From positions 4,104,759-4,168,758 of the forward strand of contig NW_002060948.1 in assembly GCF_000150275.1 (NCBI RefSeq): 64,000 bases of DNA. Direction: 5' to 3'. Positions 51,301 to 64,000 of the stretch are shown here, piece by piece. The stretch comes from Trichoplax adhaerens. Its lineage: Eukaryota > Placozoa > Uniplacotomia > Trichoplacea > Trichoplacidae. Numbering within the stretch: position 1 is the first letter of the stretch; each line of letters opens with the position of its first letter. Below the pieces are notes generated by a model that worked only from the letters and a program-made list of their open reading frames with translations, did no database searches and was not told where the DNA came from. The translations under genes were made by a program, and so were the position numbers.

Positions 51301-53880
51301 CAGAATTTTCGAACTCTGATACTGGATTTTTACTGAATGAAGTATACAAGTTTCCTTATTAAGAATACTACAGATTGATAACTCCTATTACGATGAAATA
51401 GTAGTGGCTAACTATCTTTTATACTATTAATCTTATAAGTCATGCTCCTAGTTCCGATTATAGCTTGCGTTCGCGTATATTATTGCAACGATTTCTGTTT
51501 TTATTTATGATTCATCATGAATCTACAAACCAACAGATTGTAGAACTCGATGGAATATATCCACAGATCACAATAGCTTGTTATTTGTGAAGTGTAAATG
51601 TGTGCAGAATTTCTAGCATTTTTATTTTCGCCCGTACAGTACATAAGATTGTTAGGCTTAGTAAATGATATGTATAATTATATAAAACAATTAGTACAAA
51701 TAGTGAGATATAGCACCTGATATCAACATTTGCGGGGTTGATTTCATATAATGTGCTGTCAGTATCGTAGGTGATATAATTGCATCTTATCATTCGAGTA
51801 TTAATTTGGTAAATTTGAAATATTCTAGCTTATTGCATATTAGGTTGTGTATTTTGTGGTAGATATTATTTAAACGGAATAATGTGTTCTTTTACAATAT
51901 TTATAAGAAATAGCGAAGAGCCGTTATTATAAGACTAATACTTTCATTAAATATCCAGCTGGTCAAAGTGTTACATTGAGTAATAATTTGAAAAGTTTTC
52001 CTGGAATTAATGTGGCAGCGTTTCATGTAATCAAAATGCAAATAATCATACGTTTACATGCTGGAGCTACCATGATACATTTGATATGCTTTAACTTACA
52101 TTAAATGTTATATTAAAAGATTAAAACTGTAATGAAAGGAGTAATTTCGGCTAATTACGGTAGTAACATATAATATTATAAAACTATGTCACCTTAGTGA
52201 TTTGCTGAGTTTTAATAACTTGAATTTCGAGTTAGTAGATTGTAATCTATGGGACTATAAAACCCATCCAAGACAATAAGAATTAAATAAATAATTATTA
52301 TATAGAGAAGATTATAGTTAGATATGAGTATCACCAATATGTATAAGTATTCCTATGATGAAGATACATCGAAGATATTTCTGGGTCTTCTCTTATCTCG
52401 AACAACTTATCAAGATTAGTTTTCTATCACAAGTATAAGTTTTGTCCTTAAGCTTCATGGCAGAAACAATAAAGATCGTCTCCTTACGCTTAAACGATAA
52501 AATACCCATATTACTTGTTCTTATGATCTTCTATTGATTTTAATTTTATCACGATAATTTATAGCATTATAACTTATAAAATATTGATGTTGTTATTTAT
52601 TTATTTACGTAGCATGACAGCCGGCAGGCTTGGCAGGAATTAAAATTTAATTTAACTGAGTTATTGATCTAGTTGAAATATACCGTGAAAATTTATCATG
52701 GAATGGCGATAGTCAATCTAGCTAACAAAGAACCAACCGCTATTATGTTCTTTCTGAGAATTATCTCGGCAATCGATGTAGGGCAATTGCTGAGAGAGGT
52801 TAATACAGTATATGTTATTGTTAAAGTTTAGGGATCTGAATTACATATGCTATGATAATGATAGTCTAAAATCCCTATAAATGATCAAATACCAAATTCC
52901 TCCAATTTTAATATAATTTCGATTGCTAGTTATAAGTATTTCAGTGAAAGCTGAAATTCTATATATGCTGGTGATAATTTCGCTAAACATTGCATTTAAT
53001 TTGTATTTGACTGTATAAAAATGCAATGTATTATCTACTTCTTTAGATATTTACACATCTAAAGTTGGTACACGATGTTACACTACTCATTTTCCCTTAT
53101 ACAAGTATCTCTTACAATGAGTATTTCTTGACTAGTAGCTTGTATATATTTTTCAGCATAGGTTATTGCAAGAAATGAATGATAGAGTATTAATTTTTTT
53201 CTGCTGTAGTTGTGGTACTTTTTTGCTGAGTACTTTATTAACTGAATTTTTAGTGACCTGATGAGCATTGAAGATTTTAAATTAATTCATTCTCCATTTC
53301 TACTTTTTTGTTATAAATAATTATGAAACAATTAGTGTATGATATTAGTTAAAATATTACTTCCGGGATGACGATAGTGTTATCGAGTTAATATATATAT
53401 ATAATTATAATATATGTATTTTAATTCTGTGAATCAGATTAACTAATTATTAGCTTTACGTCAGATGTCTTTTATAGTGATCCGTTTGCGATTATATTGC
53501 AATTTCAATTTTATTTCTTTCTGTCTTTGTTAGGCTTAAGATTGTAACGATCTTTATTGCTTGAAAATTTATGCAATAGTTTTGATTTCTGCTAATTTTT
53601 GCATGTTTCACGATCCAGCATGTATATATACAACATGAAGGGTAGTAGTAATTGATGATCGCATACAATTTTGACTGGTGTATATTAAACAACCTATTGA
53701 GAAAACAAAGCAAATTAATATGTTAACTAAATGATCTTCTGTTTATTCACCTAAATCGGTGATTCATAATGTTTGTACACATACGTTAAATGATGTATTT
53801 ACCGAGAAAGAATACTTGGTCTATTGAGAGAGTAATGAAATAAAATTATTCTTAAAATGTAAACTATCTATAAGAAGCTG
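45340..53880. other. Long intergenic region, no gene seen
   Basis: About 8.5 kb of AT-rich DNA with frequent stops in all frames. I see no conserved exon, tRNA-like box pair or high-copy repeat. An (AT)n tract lies at 53391-53402 and a weak two-unit repeat with TATTTATATA near 50730-50770. Open frames at 51167-51349, 51581-51793, 53083-53268 and 53492-53713 (all minus) have no motif and look like chance. Confidence 0.45.
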
Positions 53881-54467
53881 TGTCACAACCCTCACTTGTG
53901 GCAAAGGAAAGTAAAGAACTCTAGTGTAGTTACTTAAAACTTGGGCTATTTCTCCCAGTACTTTCAGTTTCTATGAGAGAAGTATTTGAGAACTCGATTT
54001 CTCGGCTGATCTCTACAGACAACTGACTAATTATTACACTATTCTTCACGATATGAGTCTTGCCGTTTCTTGAGCAATTACTTACTTTATTCTACTAACA
54101 CACGCGCTTAAATAGGTTTCTACAGTGAATTCCAATATTAACGAGTGAGAATTCATGCTTTACAAGTTACATTAATTAGTATAATACCATTACTAAATAT
54201 ACATGTCGATATTCTCAGACTTAGATAGCTACAAGCTATCAGGTGTTAAGACGCTTAACCTTCGTTCATATACAGCTCAATTTTTAGAGATTAACACACC
54301 TTATAAACCTACGTAAATTAACTGCTAACAACTTCTATTTTTATCTCATTTCTACCATCCTATTATCAGCTACCAGCGCATTAAAACATAGCACATAACC
54401 TTATCTTATCTATTCATAAGCATTCATTAATTTACAGTTACTTAATTAGTAACGGCGTACCGTGGCA
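53881..54467 (-). mobile_element. Solo LTR, family B (related to family A), reverse orientation
   Basis: A 587-bp element whose plus strand starts TGTCACAACC and ends ACCGTGGCA. It is flanked by a perfect 5-bp target duplication AGCTG (53876-53880 and 54468-54472). Read on the minus strand it begins TGCCACGGTACG and ends GGTTGTGACA, matching the ends of family A (TGTCACGGTACG and GGTTTGTGACA). The minus strand also has TATTTAAGCGCG (around 54104-54115) followed about 20 bp later by AATAAA (54086-54091), in the same order as the TATA box and AATAAA of family A. The body otherwise differs, so it is a separate family. No internal region is attached. Confidence 0.85.
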
Positions 54468-54472
54468 AGCTG

Positions 54473-57400
54473 AAAGACGTTGTACAATATTTTGATCATT
54501 TGTAACGTTAAATATACTACGACGGTAGTGCTTATAAATTTTCAATTACAACTTATCTGAATGGCTATATAAATAAGTTGATGATTAATAGACGCTACAT
54601 CGTGATTATACGAATAATGTAAACGCTAATATCTTACAATTGTATTATAGTATTGATAAACTTTAGTGAGTAGGACAACTCTAATTTAGCAGCTTAGGCA
54701 ACGTCTACTAAATCATTTACAATTCCATAAACGTTCTCATGTAATTTATCGATCTGTAGATCAACTGTGGTTAGTGTAAAATCAGATTATAAATCCCAAT
54801 AATAACATCACGTATACGAATTATGATAATACGGGGTAGACTTCGCGACTTTTTCCTTCAAAACTGAATGCGTAACTTTGACATTATAAGCGGATAAGCC
54901 ATTATTTTACTTCCATCATAAGATGGAAATATTAGCTGGAGATGATAAAACGGCCGAGAGATTGGAAAAATTTCGATAGCAATAAATATGAAGGTTTAAC
55001 AAAGATGTCCTTATATATAAACTAAACCTAAATGAAAGCTATCAAAGACGAAATTTAAGGCTCATTATATAACAAGACAAGAATCGCATGAATTGATTAT
55101 ATATTAAAATATGGAATAAGCCTGTGATAATAGATATAATTTGTATTACAATGTTAGATAGTGTCCTGAACAGTCAAATCTAGGGAGAATTAAGATAGAT
55201 AAACTAAGCTATTTTTAATTGTCGACTAATTATTTATTTACATTACGAATAATTAGCTCTGTAATGAGTGTATTATGAAGCCTATGATGAAAGTATAGCA
55301 GATAAAATTTTATATTCGCATTAATTATTTACATCAGATATCGAATGAAACTGCTATTGCCATTAATTTGCTATAACATAGGTTAATACCTATCCATGAT
55401 TTTATCTAGAGTAACAGTTTGGGCTAAATTTTTTAATTATATGTTATCCTGCAGCATCAAGCAGAAAATTAAAGCTGATAATCCTTGGATTTATCGATGA
55501 AATATGATATTTCATTAGTATATGGTAAAACCGTAAATCGTCTAATCCCATTTTCTTATTTTCTTAGACATTTTACTTAAATTTTATTTACCAGCAATTA
55601 GTTTAGTGTATAAGTGCGCTGTCTCAGCTATTAGAAAATTTTAATTTCTATTCTGTTAAAAAAATTACTTTTGTTAATTTCCAACTTTAAATGTTTATAC
55701 AATTATAGGTATATGTAATTGGTAACATGATAGGTATTATTATTATTATTTTACTTATTTAAAAAGCTACGTTATTTATAGATTACTTCTTCGCGAATTC
55801 CTAGAAATGTGATATTGAGGTAATGTTAGCATTTGCTTACAGGGTTGATAACACAAGTACTTAAAATTGGTGCAACACGATAATCTCTAGTATGATCAGA
55901 TTACTTCTGGATTTTTTTATTGAATCTATACTCGCGTATGTCTATAATTTCATTTATGTCGAGATACATGGATAATATATAGCTTTATTATCATTTATTT
56001 ATTTGATTGCAATAAACAGATCGTTATTAATAATCTTATTTCATTAAAAAATATTGTATTAAGAAAAAAGGGATAACTTTTTTATTGTAAATTAAATGTC
56101 TCATGTTATTATTTAAAAGAAGATTAATGTTAGACTTTTTATAGTCAATACAAGTAGAATAAGTTTTTAATACCATCATTACTAGATAAAGATAATCTCT
56201 TATTGAAACTGTTGCTGGTCTAAAACTCATAAGTCATAATGCTATAGCCAATTGAAGCCATTTTACAACTGAATTTCAAATGAGTTAGTATATAAAGTAC
56301 GCGTATTACGTCTGAAAGTTGAGTTAATGAACATTATGATTGGAATTGATTATTGCTAAAGAACATTATCACAATCATTTAACTAGATAACGGGGTCGAT
56401 TAATTATGATCAGCTGAAGTTGTTCAAGTTATGACGTCATGATCAAGCCATAAATTGAGATCTAATAATAATAACGATATCATCAGGAAAGTTAACTATA
56501 TGGAAATAAAAGCATCAGTAAATTTTTATCAAGTCATTAAGTAAAATTATGAACCTAGATGAGTCAATTTCGTTAGTGCACGTAAGCGTGTTCACTATTT
56601 TAAGTTCATTCTTTTTACTTTTTTCTAAATGTATCTACATGCTGATTGATGGTATTATTTCTTCATGGAAAATTCTAATTAATATTAGAGATAAGATGAA
56701 ATAAAATATTATCCACAAGTATAATAGATATTTTCCTGTAGTAAAATTGACCGCGATCTTAAATGTATTATTATGAGCTCTTATCTAAATCAAATTTCTA
56801 CTCACAGCTTGAAGATATTAGTTTTAAATGATATTTTTTAATTAACAATCTACCCGAAACTGCTCAATATTTATTGAAATCGAGGTAAAGACAAGATATT
56901 TATGTAATTGCAGTAACCTATGTTTTCATCTTTTCTTATTCACTTTGGCCAACTTAATTAACGCTTTATCTTAGTAAATACTCTCCTGACATCGCTGCGT
57001 GTTATTACTGCTGCTTAATTATTTCTACCTTTGTTTAAGTGCTAAAATACAAATTGTGCACGAATGTACGTATATAGAGATGAATATTTGCACCATATTT
57101 ATGTATAGTAATGAAGGTGGGCAGATAAATAGGTGTTAAGGAAAAGAAAGATACCATCAATGCAATCTGGAGCTCTTATAGCCTCACAATTTAATTTAAT
57201 AACTTAATTGGTGATTACAACTTTGAAAAGAGATCATTAACGAAAGTATTTGGCTTGATACCAAATTAGTCTATTATTTATGGAATGGATCTTCCTATTG
57301 ACAAGATCAGTGGCTCTATTGACTCAGTTAATACGTCTGAATATCGTTGAATAGATCCATAACAATTGTCAACTGCATCTTAAATTGTTGTCGATCGTTC

Positions 57401-57894
57401 CTTAATTAAACATTGTTACAGTATTACTGTTTAATTTTCAATAGATGAAATTGCAGAATCATTTCACATTCGATATTTGAATTCACTCACTTACAAATAG
57501 AGTAGGCATTACATTTATTGGAAGAGTTATACATATTGATTAGTAATTCATACAGATAGGAAAAAGTTAATTGATAATAATTGGACGTCATAGTTTCAAT
57601 TTCAATATTCTACTCAAGTGCGTTGACAGGTTAAAGAAAATGGATGTGTCTTGTATACTAAATTATTATATCTCAATGAATAATGATCAACTATTTTTGG
57701 TATTGTTTTATTACAATAGATTTTAAATAAAAATTCTGAGTTGATACAGCTGGCAAAGAGAAGCTTTTTGCTATATCATTAGTACTGAACTGAGCTTGAT
57801 TACTGGTAGTTCGTCAATTATTTGCCATTTGATCATCCTGCCTGCGGCGAACGGCAGATCCTTTCTAGCTTTAGTGGAAAGAAATTTTGTCAAG
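54473..57894. other. Intergenic, no gene seen
   Basis: About 3.4 kb of AT-rich sequence upstream of the third GPCR. I see no exon or repeat of note. An open frame at 56036-56230 (minus) has no motif. Confidence 0.45.
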
Positions 57895-58872
57895 ATGGAT
57901 TTGGTAAGATTTACCTATCTACTGCAGATTAATTGGGTCATCGGGATTACATTATTGTCTTTAGTCATCTTGTTAAATCTTGTGTTAACTGCATTAATAT
58001 TAGCACGCAAGAAATTATGGAATTCTTCTAATATCTTACTGTGCAGTAAATTTATCTCCTTGATCGTCTCTGCATTAGTTTCATTCCTGCCTTGGGTAAC
58101 AGCTACTAAGGAGAGTCAATGGTTTTATTATCGGACAGGCTTTGCTATGGGTTTAATTGTAAGCCTTCATATTTGCATTATTTTAGGTTATCGTTACATT
58201 TCAATTGAGGCCCCGTTCGCCAGTGAAAGGTATTTAACTGTTAGACGTACTTTACTGGTTCTTTTGGTTATGTGGTGTGTACCACTCTTGGCGACATTAA
58301 TTCCACTTTTTGCCGTTGGTAGTTCTAATAGTTCAATTGGAAACGTTAATCAATCTCTTGCACTATCTGGTTCAATGACGAAAGAATCAATCTATATTTA
58401 CTCAGCGATTACAATTTTACTACCTGCAATTGCTATTATTGGTGCTTACGTTCGCATTTATGTTATTATTACTCATAAAATGGCAAACATATGTCTAGAA
58501 AAAAACCATCATTCCACCATATTACGCCGTAAGAAACGAGTTATATCGCAAATGGCGATGATGACAGGTATATTTATTTTTGCATGGGCTCCTTCAACAG
58601 TTTGTGTTATCTTAGGATATGAAGCTCCCCAAGTTAATGGCAATTATTCATTCGCTGTCATTAAAGAATATTCTGGCACTATTCTTTTACTCTACGGGAT
58701 TATCCCTCCATTGCTTTACTGCCGCTACACTTCTGATTTAAAATCGGAAATTAAGAAGATATTGGGAATCAACAAACAATCTGCATCGATTATACCCAAT
58801 CGTACCGTATCAACTGGCAATGGCTTAGCCAATTCACCGGTAGACTTGACAAGTTCTAAAAACGAATTATAA
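57895..58872 (+). CDS. Single-exon atypical rhodopsin-like GPCR
   Basis: A 325-aa seven-helix protein starting at the ATG at 57895 (A at -3, G at +4). The reading frame is open further upstream, back to a stop near 57742, but with no ATG, so the stretch before 57895 is 5' UTR or, less likely, the end of a spliced exon. Helix 1 has LLNLVL (N1.50 kept, preceding Gly lost). Helix 2 lacks the conserved Asp (LLCSKFISLIV). Helix 3 ends GYRYISI, keeping Arg-Tyr of DRY but with Tyr for Asp. Helix 6 has FAWAP (Trp and Pro kept), and helix 7 has PPLLY in place of NPxxY, without an opsin-type retinal lysine. Two sodium-pocket positions (D2.50, N7.49) are thus missing. The second extracellular loop holds NSS and NQS glycosylation sites. 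Function unknown. Confidence 0.88.
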   Translation: MDLVRFTYLLQINWVIGITLLSLVILLNLVLTALILARKKLWNSSNILLCSKFISLIVSALVSFLPWVTATKESQWFYYRTGFAMGLIVSLHICIILGYRYISIEAPFASERYLTVRRTLLVLLVMWCVPLLATLIPLFAVGSSNSSIGNVNQSLALSGSMTKESIYIYSAITILLPAIAIIGAYVRIYVIITHKMANICLEKNHHSTILRRKKRVISQMAMMTGIFIFAWAPSTVCVILGYEAPQVNGNYSFAVIKEYSGTILLLYGIIPPLLYCRYTSDLKSEIKKILGINKQSASIIPNRTVSTGNGLANSPVDLTSSKNEL

Positions 58873-61800
58873 ATCTTCATTTCACGCTAATGTTAATAAG
58901 TGCTGATAATAGTAAAAAAATGATCGATAACAGGTCTAGTTGTTGCCCTGTTTGATTTAATTTAATTCTAGAATCTGTTCAAATTTTTCGTTCCATAGCC
59001 AGTTATATCTAAATTTTTAATGGATAGATATATTATTTAGTTCTGCAATGAGATTAGTTCTTTATCTTTGAAATATCATTACCGTACTCATTTAAGAACT
59101 AGGAAATAACTAATAATATTGTTTGCATCGTTGGCACGGTCAGTAAAGAGGTCAGTTGGAGGAGTTCTCGAAGGAAAGAAATTAGATGATGATAGTAATA
59201 GGATCTTTTTAAATTATTGGTTCATGATGCAAAATTATTGATTAGTAATCTGAAAAATATATCTGTAATGCGAATAGTTTCGACGAGAAGGCAATATCGC
59301 TGCATCAATGTACATTTGAGACGATTTCTATCTTAAGATGCTGGACAGAAATTCAATTAATTGCCAGAAACTGTCGAATATTGTCAGATTATATTTGGGA
59401 CTCTATTATCTAAATGAAATGAGATATGATCCATAATTACCGTAATTCTTTCATATACCATAGTTAAGTTAATTAGTAAGTAATTTAGTTGAAACTGCTT
59501 ATCTGTGGATATGCGTCTACATATGCCCATTAAAAATTTTACTTTATTTATGACAGTCTTTTAAATTAATTGTTCTCCAATGAAATTATATGAGTGATTC
59601 TGATGAATGAGATGTTATGTTTCTGCTAAACATCATATTTAAATTTTATGTAAGAAATTGTATCTGTAATTAAAAATTTTGTCTTATTAAAGTGAAATTT
59701 GACCTATAGTCTTGGCTAACTGTCTTGAATAAAAGTCAATATTAAAATTAATATGGATTTTATTGCGCTGCACTAAAAGATCTATTTAAGGTGTTATTAA
59801 TGTAGGACTTTGTGCCTATCTTGCTATAATTACTTATAGAGAATTGATTATTGATTTATTTTATTATAGATTCGAGTTAGAATGTGGAAACATTCAAGTA
59901 AAATTTCTTAATACTGTATATAAACAATGATACCAAAATATTTTAAAGGTTAAGACAGAGGACATCACATAAATATGTAATGGAGTATTTTAATGTATCA
60001 TTCACTACTATTAATTAATTATCAACAGATAAATTTGGCGATTAGTATACTTTTAGAACGTTTAAATTCTATTACATTCTATAAGAGGCGCAGATAATGA
60101 AGTAGGAATTGTCGTCGTAAAGTATTATCCATCAGTACAGATAATCCGAGTATTAAATTATTGTTAAAGTTTCAGCAGGATCTAGTTACTATAATCTTTT
60201 GACAAATAAAAACTCTTTATATCGTAGAGACTAAAGATGTTAGTAATTTCACGCATAAAATTCGATATCTATATCAATTTCTTAATAGCAGATAGACAAT
60301 AACGTGGTCAAAATATGCTCAGGATTGCTATAATGTATTATAAATTCCACGCTATGTTATAAGCTCAAAATCTGAACTATAATGTAATTGTGAGAATTAT
60401 AGAATCAATGGCGGTAATCGAATTTAATACAATGTTAACGAGATAGCTAGAGTGAAATACATGAATTCTAAGTTATATATGAGCTTGATATTAATCATTT
60501 CAAATTTAAAATTTATACTATTGAAAAGTTATTGTAATTAAGCTTAATATTAATGAAAACAACCTCTTTCAAGATTATACAGTATATAAATAATTACTAA
60601 GTACGTTTTATGTATGTATTAGATTATCATCGAATAAATTGGGTATCATTTATAGGCTAAATAATTGCTAAAGCGTAAATGATTTATAGCGGACATGGCT
60701 GCTATTAAATTAACCTTGATCTCTGCATGATTGGCTGTATAGTATATTTAAAAGATTGCTCAGAACTCTAATTTCCTATAAAGTATACATATGTATATTC
60801 TGTCACTAAATATATCATCATTATTTTAATTAAAGATAAAATATAATGATAACACCCTATCAAAATAAGTTTGATAGTTATATGATAAAAATCGATAGCA
60901 ATAAATGTACCAAAATATTGTTTTGTATCCATTTACTAATTGTATTTGATTGATTGACTTTACTTGCTTAAGTACAATTGGCAAGTTATTTTGCATACAG
61001 TTGCTAATTTATAATAGTGATATTTTGTGTTCGCTGATATCTATGGTTAAATATAATCTAGTTTAGATGCTGCGTATAGAAGTGTATCCGGGCAATATGT
61101 GTACAATACTATTTATTTGTTTTTTCTAATAGATATTTATTTTGATTGGGGTGATAACATATTTATAAGAGTTGACCATTGTCACTTGCCTATACGCTTT
61201 AAAATTAGTTTCATCTTATTCCGCTAAATATTTAAAATTACTTGAATATTAGCCTAATGATAACTCAGTAACTACGGTTTTATTTCCTTTTAAGAGTTAG
61301 AAAGATACTGTGATCATTTGTGTGATATTCTGTCACTCTTTAATTTGCATACTGTATTCAAAGCTGGATACCAATATTTCAAAGATTATAATCTGTTCCA
61401 AGCGAATCTAAAATATTTCAAATTTTTTCCCGAAATGTCCAGATAATCGATGCCATTAGAAAGTCTTTGGCCAAAGCCATTAAAACAATATTAGCGTAGC
61501 CGTAAGTAGACGCCAATATGTAGAAAGATCATCACCATATATATCAACAATCGACAATTGAATCTGTCTCGTCCCACTTTGTCTGATGTTAATTACAGGA
61601 CATTACCTAATTAAGTTCACTTTTATTTTTACTGGTAGTTTTTCTGTATGAGATTATAGAGTATATCTCAACTTTAGAAGTTACAGCGAACTAAATTTTC
61701 CGGGCTTGCTTTAGATTGAATTATTGCAATCATTTAATGCAAAAATAACTATATGATTTCTAGTAATGTTGTTACCGTGCGATGTAGAGTCTATTAAACT

Positions 61801-63306
61801 TCAGTTGTTTGACAGCTATATTTGCTACATTAAAATAGATTGAGTCAATTTATTGCAAAATGATAATCATAGTAACACGGCCGTATACAGAATATGAGTA
61901 TATATCTAATGAGTTAATAAAATTGTAATTAAAGCATGCAGTACTTAGCATACCATATTACTTAATTATTTCGTCAGTTTCAGCTGAAATTGAATAATTA
62001 GAATTTTTTTCTCTCCTTTTAAACAGATAATTGATGAATGTAAAATTGTTGTTATTATTAATAAGCACTATGTTATTGTCAAATTTTTCTTTTATTACCC
62101 GTTATATGCTGAATATATTACAATACTAGAATATTGGAGCCCTTTTTTATCTGTATCTATGATGAAGATATTTGCCTCTTAATGCCAGTTTTAATTGTTT
62201 GAGGCTCTGCAAAATTAACGTATTTGGTGATTACTGTAAACGTCATTCATGTCAATAGAATCGAGGAACCGCCTGAACCCTGACCGTCTGTAGCTTTGTT
62301 TACTAATTTCTTAATTTTTAGTTTTTGGTATTGTTCTTTAATGTGATGCGATCAAGAAGGCACACAAAGCGCGATGCTATGCAATATTATTTAAGAAAGA
62401 ATGTGTACTTAATGTTGAAAGAATTGAAAGTAATTGCTCGATACTGTTTTAGGGTTAATGACTATTGATAAAAAATTTTTCTCAGCATGCTGTACGGTAT
62501 GTCAGTGTAAAACCAAGATTTCTAAATAAAAATTTCATAAATGGGGCTACATATTTACATCAAAAAGGAAGACTGTCAGGGCAATATTGCCATTAAATGC
62601 TGATGTATCGATTACTTGTATATCGACAAGTATTTATTTCTGTAATGAGCTATAGTTTTTATAACATAATTTACGCATAGCTAAGGCCAATACGATTTTC
62701 AGATTTCATTTAAGAAATTTTGCAGAATATTTCTTGCGTCTGTTACTTTGTATATCATAGATAATGAATCCGTAATGAATCTAAAAGTTTATTTTAATTA
62801 TCAGAATGAAATTAAATCATCTAGCTAAAATTTAGCCGTAAAATTATCAAATTAATAGTAAGTGAATATGTTCATTTCGATCTATACAGCATATGATTAT
62901 TTTTAACTCTAGCGTTTTATTCTGGAAATTTTGAAGGGCTCTAGTAATTGATTCATTGTGATTTTACGCAGCCAGCTATGTTTTCATTTAAATTTTTCTC
63001 ATTTAGTGAGCTTAAATGTTTGTCTACTGTATACCGTATATCTGAAGAAAATTAAAGCATTCGTTAAATTTTAATTATCAGTGTCTGACCTACTTGTATG
63101 AAAATAAACTAAAATACGAACTGTAAAGGCGTGTTCAAAAAAATTTATTATAATCAACGCTCTAATTGACTGTCGTTAACAGGAGCATTAGGACTAGCTG
63201 TTTCTGGTACAATTTTTTAGAATTTTATGGCGTAATATATTACTTGGTTAAATTTCTATACGTAGAGAATAAGTATTACCGCTATTTTTGCATGTACTTT
63301 GATATG
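58873..63306. other. Intergenic, no gene seen
   Basis: About 4.4 kb of AT-rich DNA. No open frame with protein-like composition, no RNA gene and no clear tandem repeat noted. Confidence 0.45.
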
Positions 63307-63311
63307 GCATC

Positions 63312-63748
63312 TGTCACGGTACGAACTACCGTGAAGAAATAGCTATCTAAATTTGGTGAATATAATATAGTGATAATATATTACAACTGGTTACTTACAA
63401 TAGGAAGTACTCTAATTATAAATATGTTACAGTAAATTTAATGCTGTGCTGTAATGTGCACTGAAATGATTCTGTGGATGGACATGTTGTAGTCCGACAG
63501 TGAAAAATTAGTTAGTAGATGTTCTCACCTAAGTATTTTTATAAGATGACTCATGAATGTTAGCTGCTGTAGAAGGGTATATAAGCCCGTCAGATAGTTG
63601 AATAAAGTAGTTCTCAATTGTCTAGTCGAGTTTAACGTAGAATCAAAGACGTCTAAATTCTTGTGAGTAGGGATACTGAATCCGCAGATTTTAAAGAAAT
63701 TTAGAGATTTATTTTACGTTATCCTTGTCACGAAGCTGGTTTGTGACA
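63312..63748 (+). mobile_element. Solo LTR, family A copy 2
   Basis: A 437-bp copy of the element at 28567-29001, in the same orientation, with the same TGTCAC...GTGACA ends, TATA box TATATAAG (63578-63585) and AATAAA (63601-63606). The target duplication is GCATC (63307-63311 and 63749-63753), different from ATAGA at copy 1, so the two LTRs are separate insertions and not the ends of one 35-kb element. High mutual identity suggests fairly recent activity of the family. Confidence 0.9.
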
Positions 63749-63753
63749 GCATC

Positions 63754-64000
63754 AAATCAGGTGGGGATTGTTTGTAGAATGTATCGCTGTTTCATTGAAA
63801 AGGTATCGGATTCATGTCATAGGCTTAGATATCCAAGTAAATAACTACAGTCAATAGAGTGAGTAAAGCCTTACTGATGAATGCATATCTGTAAAATTAT
63901 TTGCAGGAATCGATAATACTAAACCTGCAAATGAACTTTTTCACTTGAATAGTTCCAGGTTGGGTCGGATTAAATTCTGCATATGGTCTTGATAATGAAA
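63754..64000. other. Right edge, nothing recognised
   Basis: About 250 bp after the second family A LTR. No exon or repeat seen. Confidence 0.4.

Noticed and set aside
53391-53402. (AT)n tract as a possible origin or regulatory element
   Set aside because: A simple repeat in AT-rich DNA with no other supporting feature.
57796-57894. N-terminal extension of the third GPCR
   Set aside because: The extended frame begins at TTG, not ATG; the first ATG with good context is at 57895 and leaves all seven helices intact.
28567-63748. The two family A LTRs as the ends of one giant 35-kb retroelement
   Set aside because: Each copy has its own perfect and different 5-bp target duplication on both sides, and the interval holds ordinary host genes.

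Overview
The window is AT-rich animal nuclear DNA. It carries genes with short GT-AG introns, large G-protein-coupled receptors (GPCRs), a CLCA-type metalloprotease/VWA/fibronectin-III gene pair and a class I histone deacetylase exon. There are no bacterial operons or Shine-Dalgarno sites. Compact intron-rich genes, many local low-copy tandem repeats and isolated rhodopsin-like receptors fit an early-branching metazoan. A placozoan such as Trichoplax/Hoilungia is my best guess, but that is an inference without any database search.

Layout. 533-917 (-): first exon of a class I-like histone deacetylase whose remainder lies off the left edge. 918-6824: no gene seen; a two-copy 284-bp tandem duplication lies at 3137-3680. 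6825-15618 (+): complete 15-exon CLCA-like gene (1,397 aa). 15619-20328: a 174-bp tandem duplication, then a decayed minus-strand array of kinesin-light-chain-type TPR repeats (about 16330-17815). 20329-27847 (+): a second CLCA-like gene (14 exons, 1,228 aa) with the same exon plan but a deleted, frameshifted 3' end. 27848-30967: no gene seen apart from a solo LTR at 28567-29001. 30968-36646 (-): two-exon GPCR with a 4.7-kb intron rich in tandem repeats and holding one candidate exon on the opposite strand. 36647-44301: no gene seen; a 177-bp triplicated repeat and a foldback element. 44302-45339 (-): single-exon peptide-receptor-like GPCR. 45340-57894: a 12.5-kb stretch with no gene seen, holding a second-family solo LTR at 53881-54467. 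57895-58872 (+): single-exon, highly atypical GPCR. 58873-64000: no gene seen; another copy of the first LTR family at 63312-63748.

The two CLCA genes arose by tandem duplication. Both predict secreted or membrane-anchored proteins with an intact VWA metal site but no HExxH protease motif. Their C-terminal halves consist of fibronectin-III-like modules, each split by a phase-1 intron at the same place, so the array probably grew by exon-pair duplication. The three GPCRs are unrelated in detail and may sense extracellular ligands; no shared pathway can be inferred.

The most notable finds are: (i) three solo LTRs, each with a perfect 5-bp target duplication (ATAGA, AGCTG, GCATC), from two families sharing hairpin-forming ends; (ii) loss of the protease motif in both CLCA paralogues; (iii) the fused, frameshifted tail of CLCA-2; (iv) tandem copies of a splice-acceptor region in CLCA-2 intron 1.
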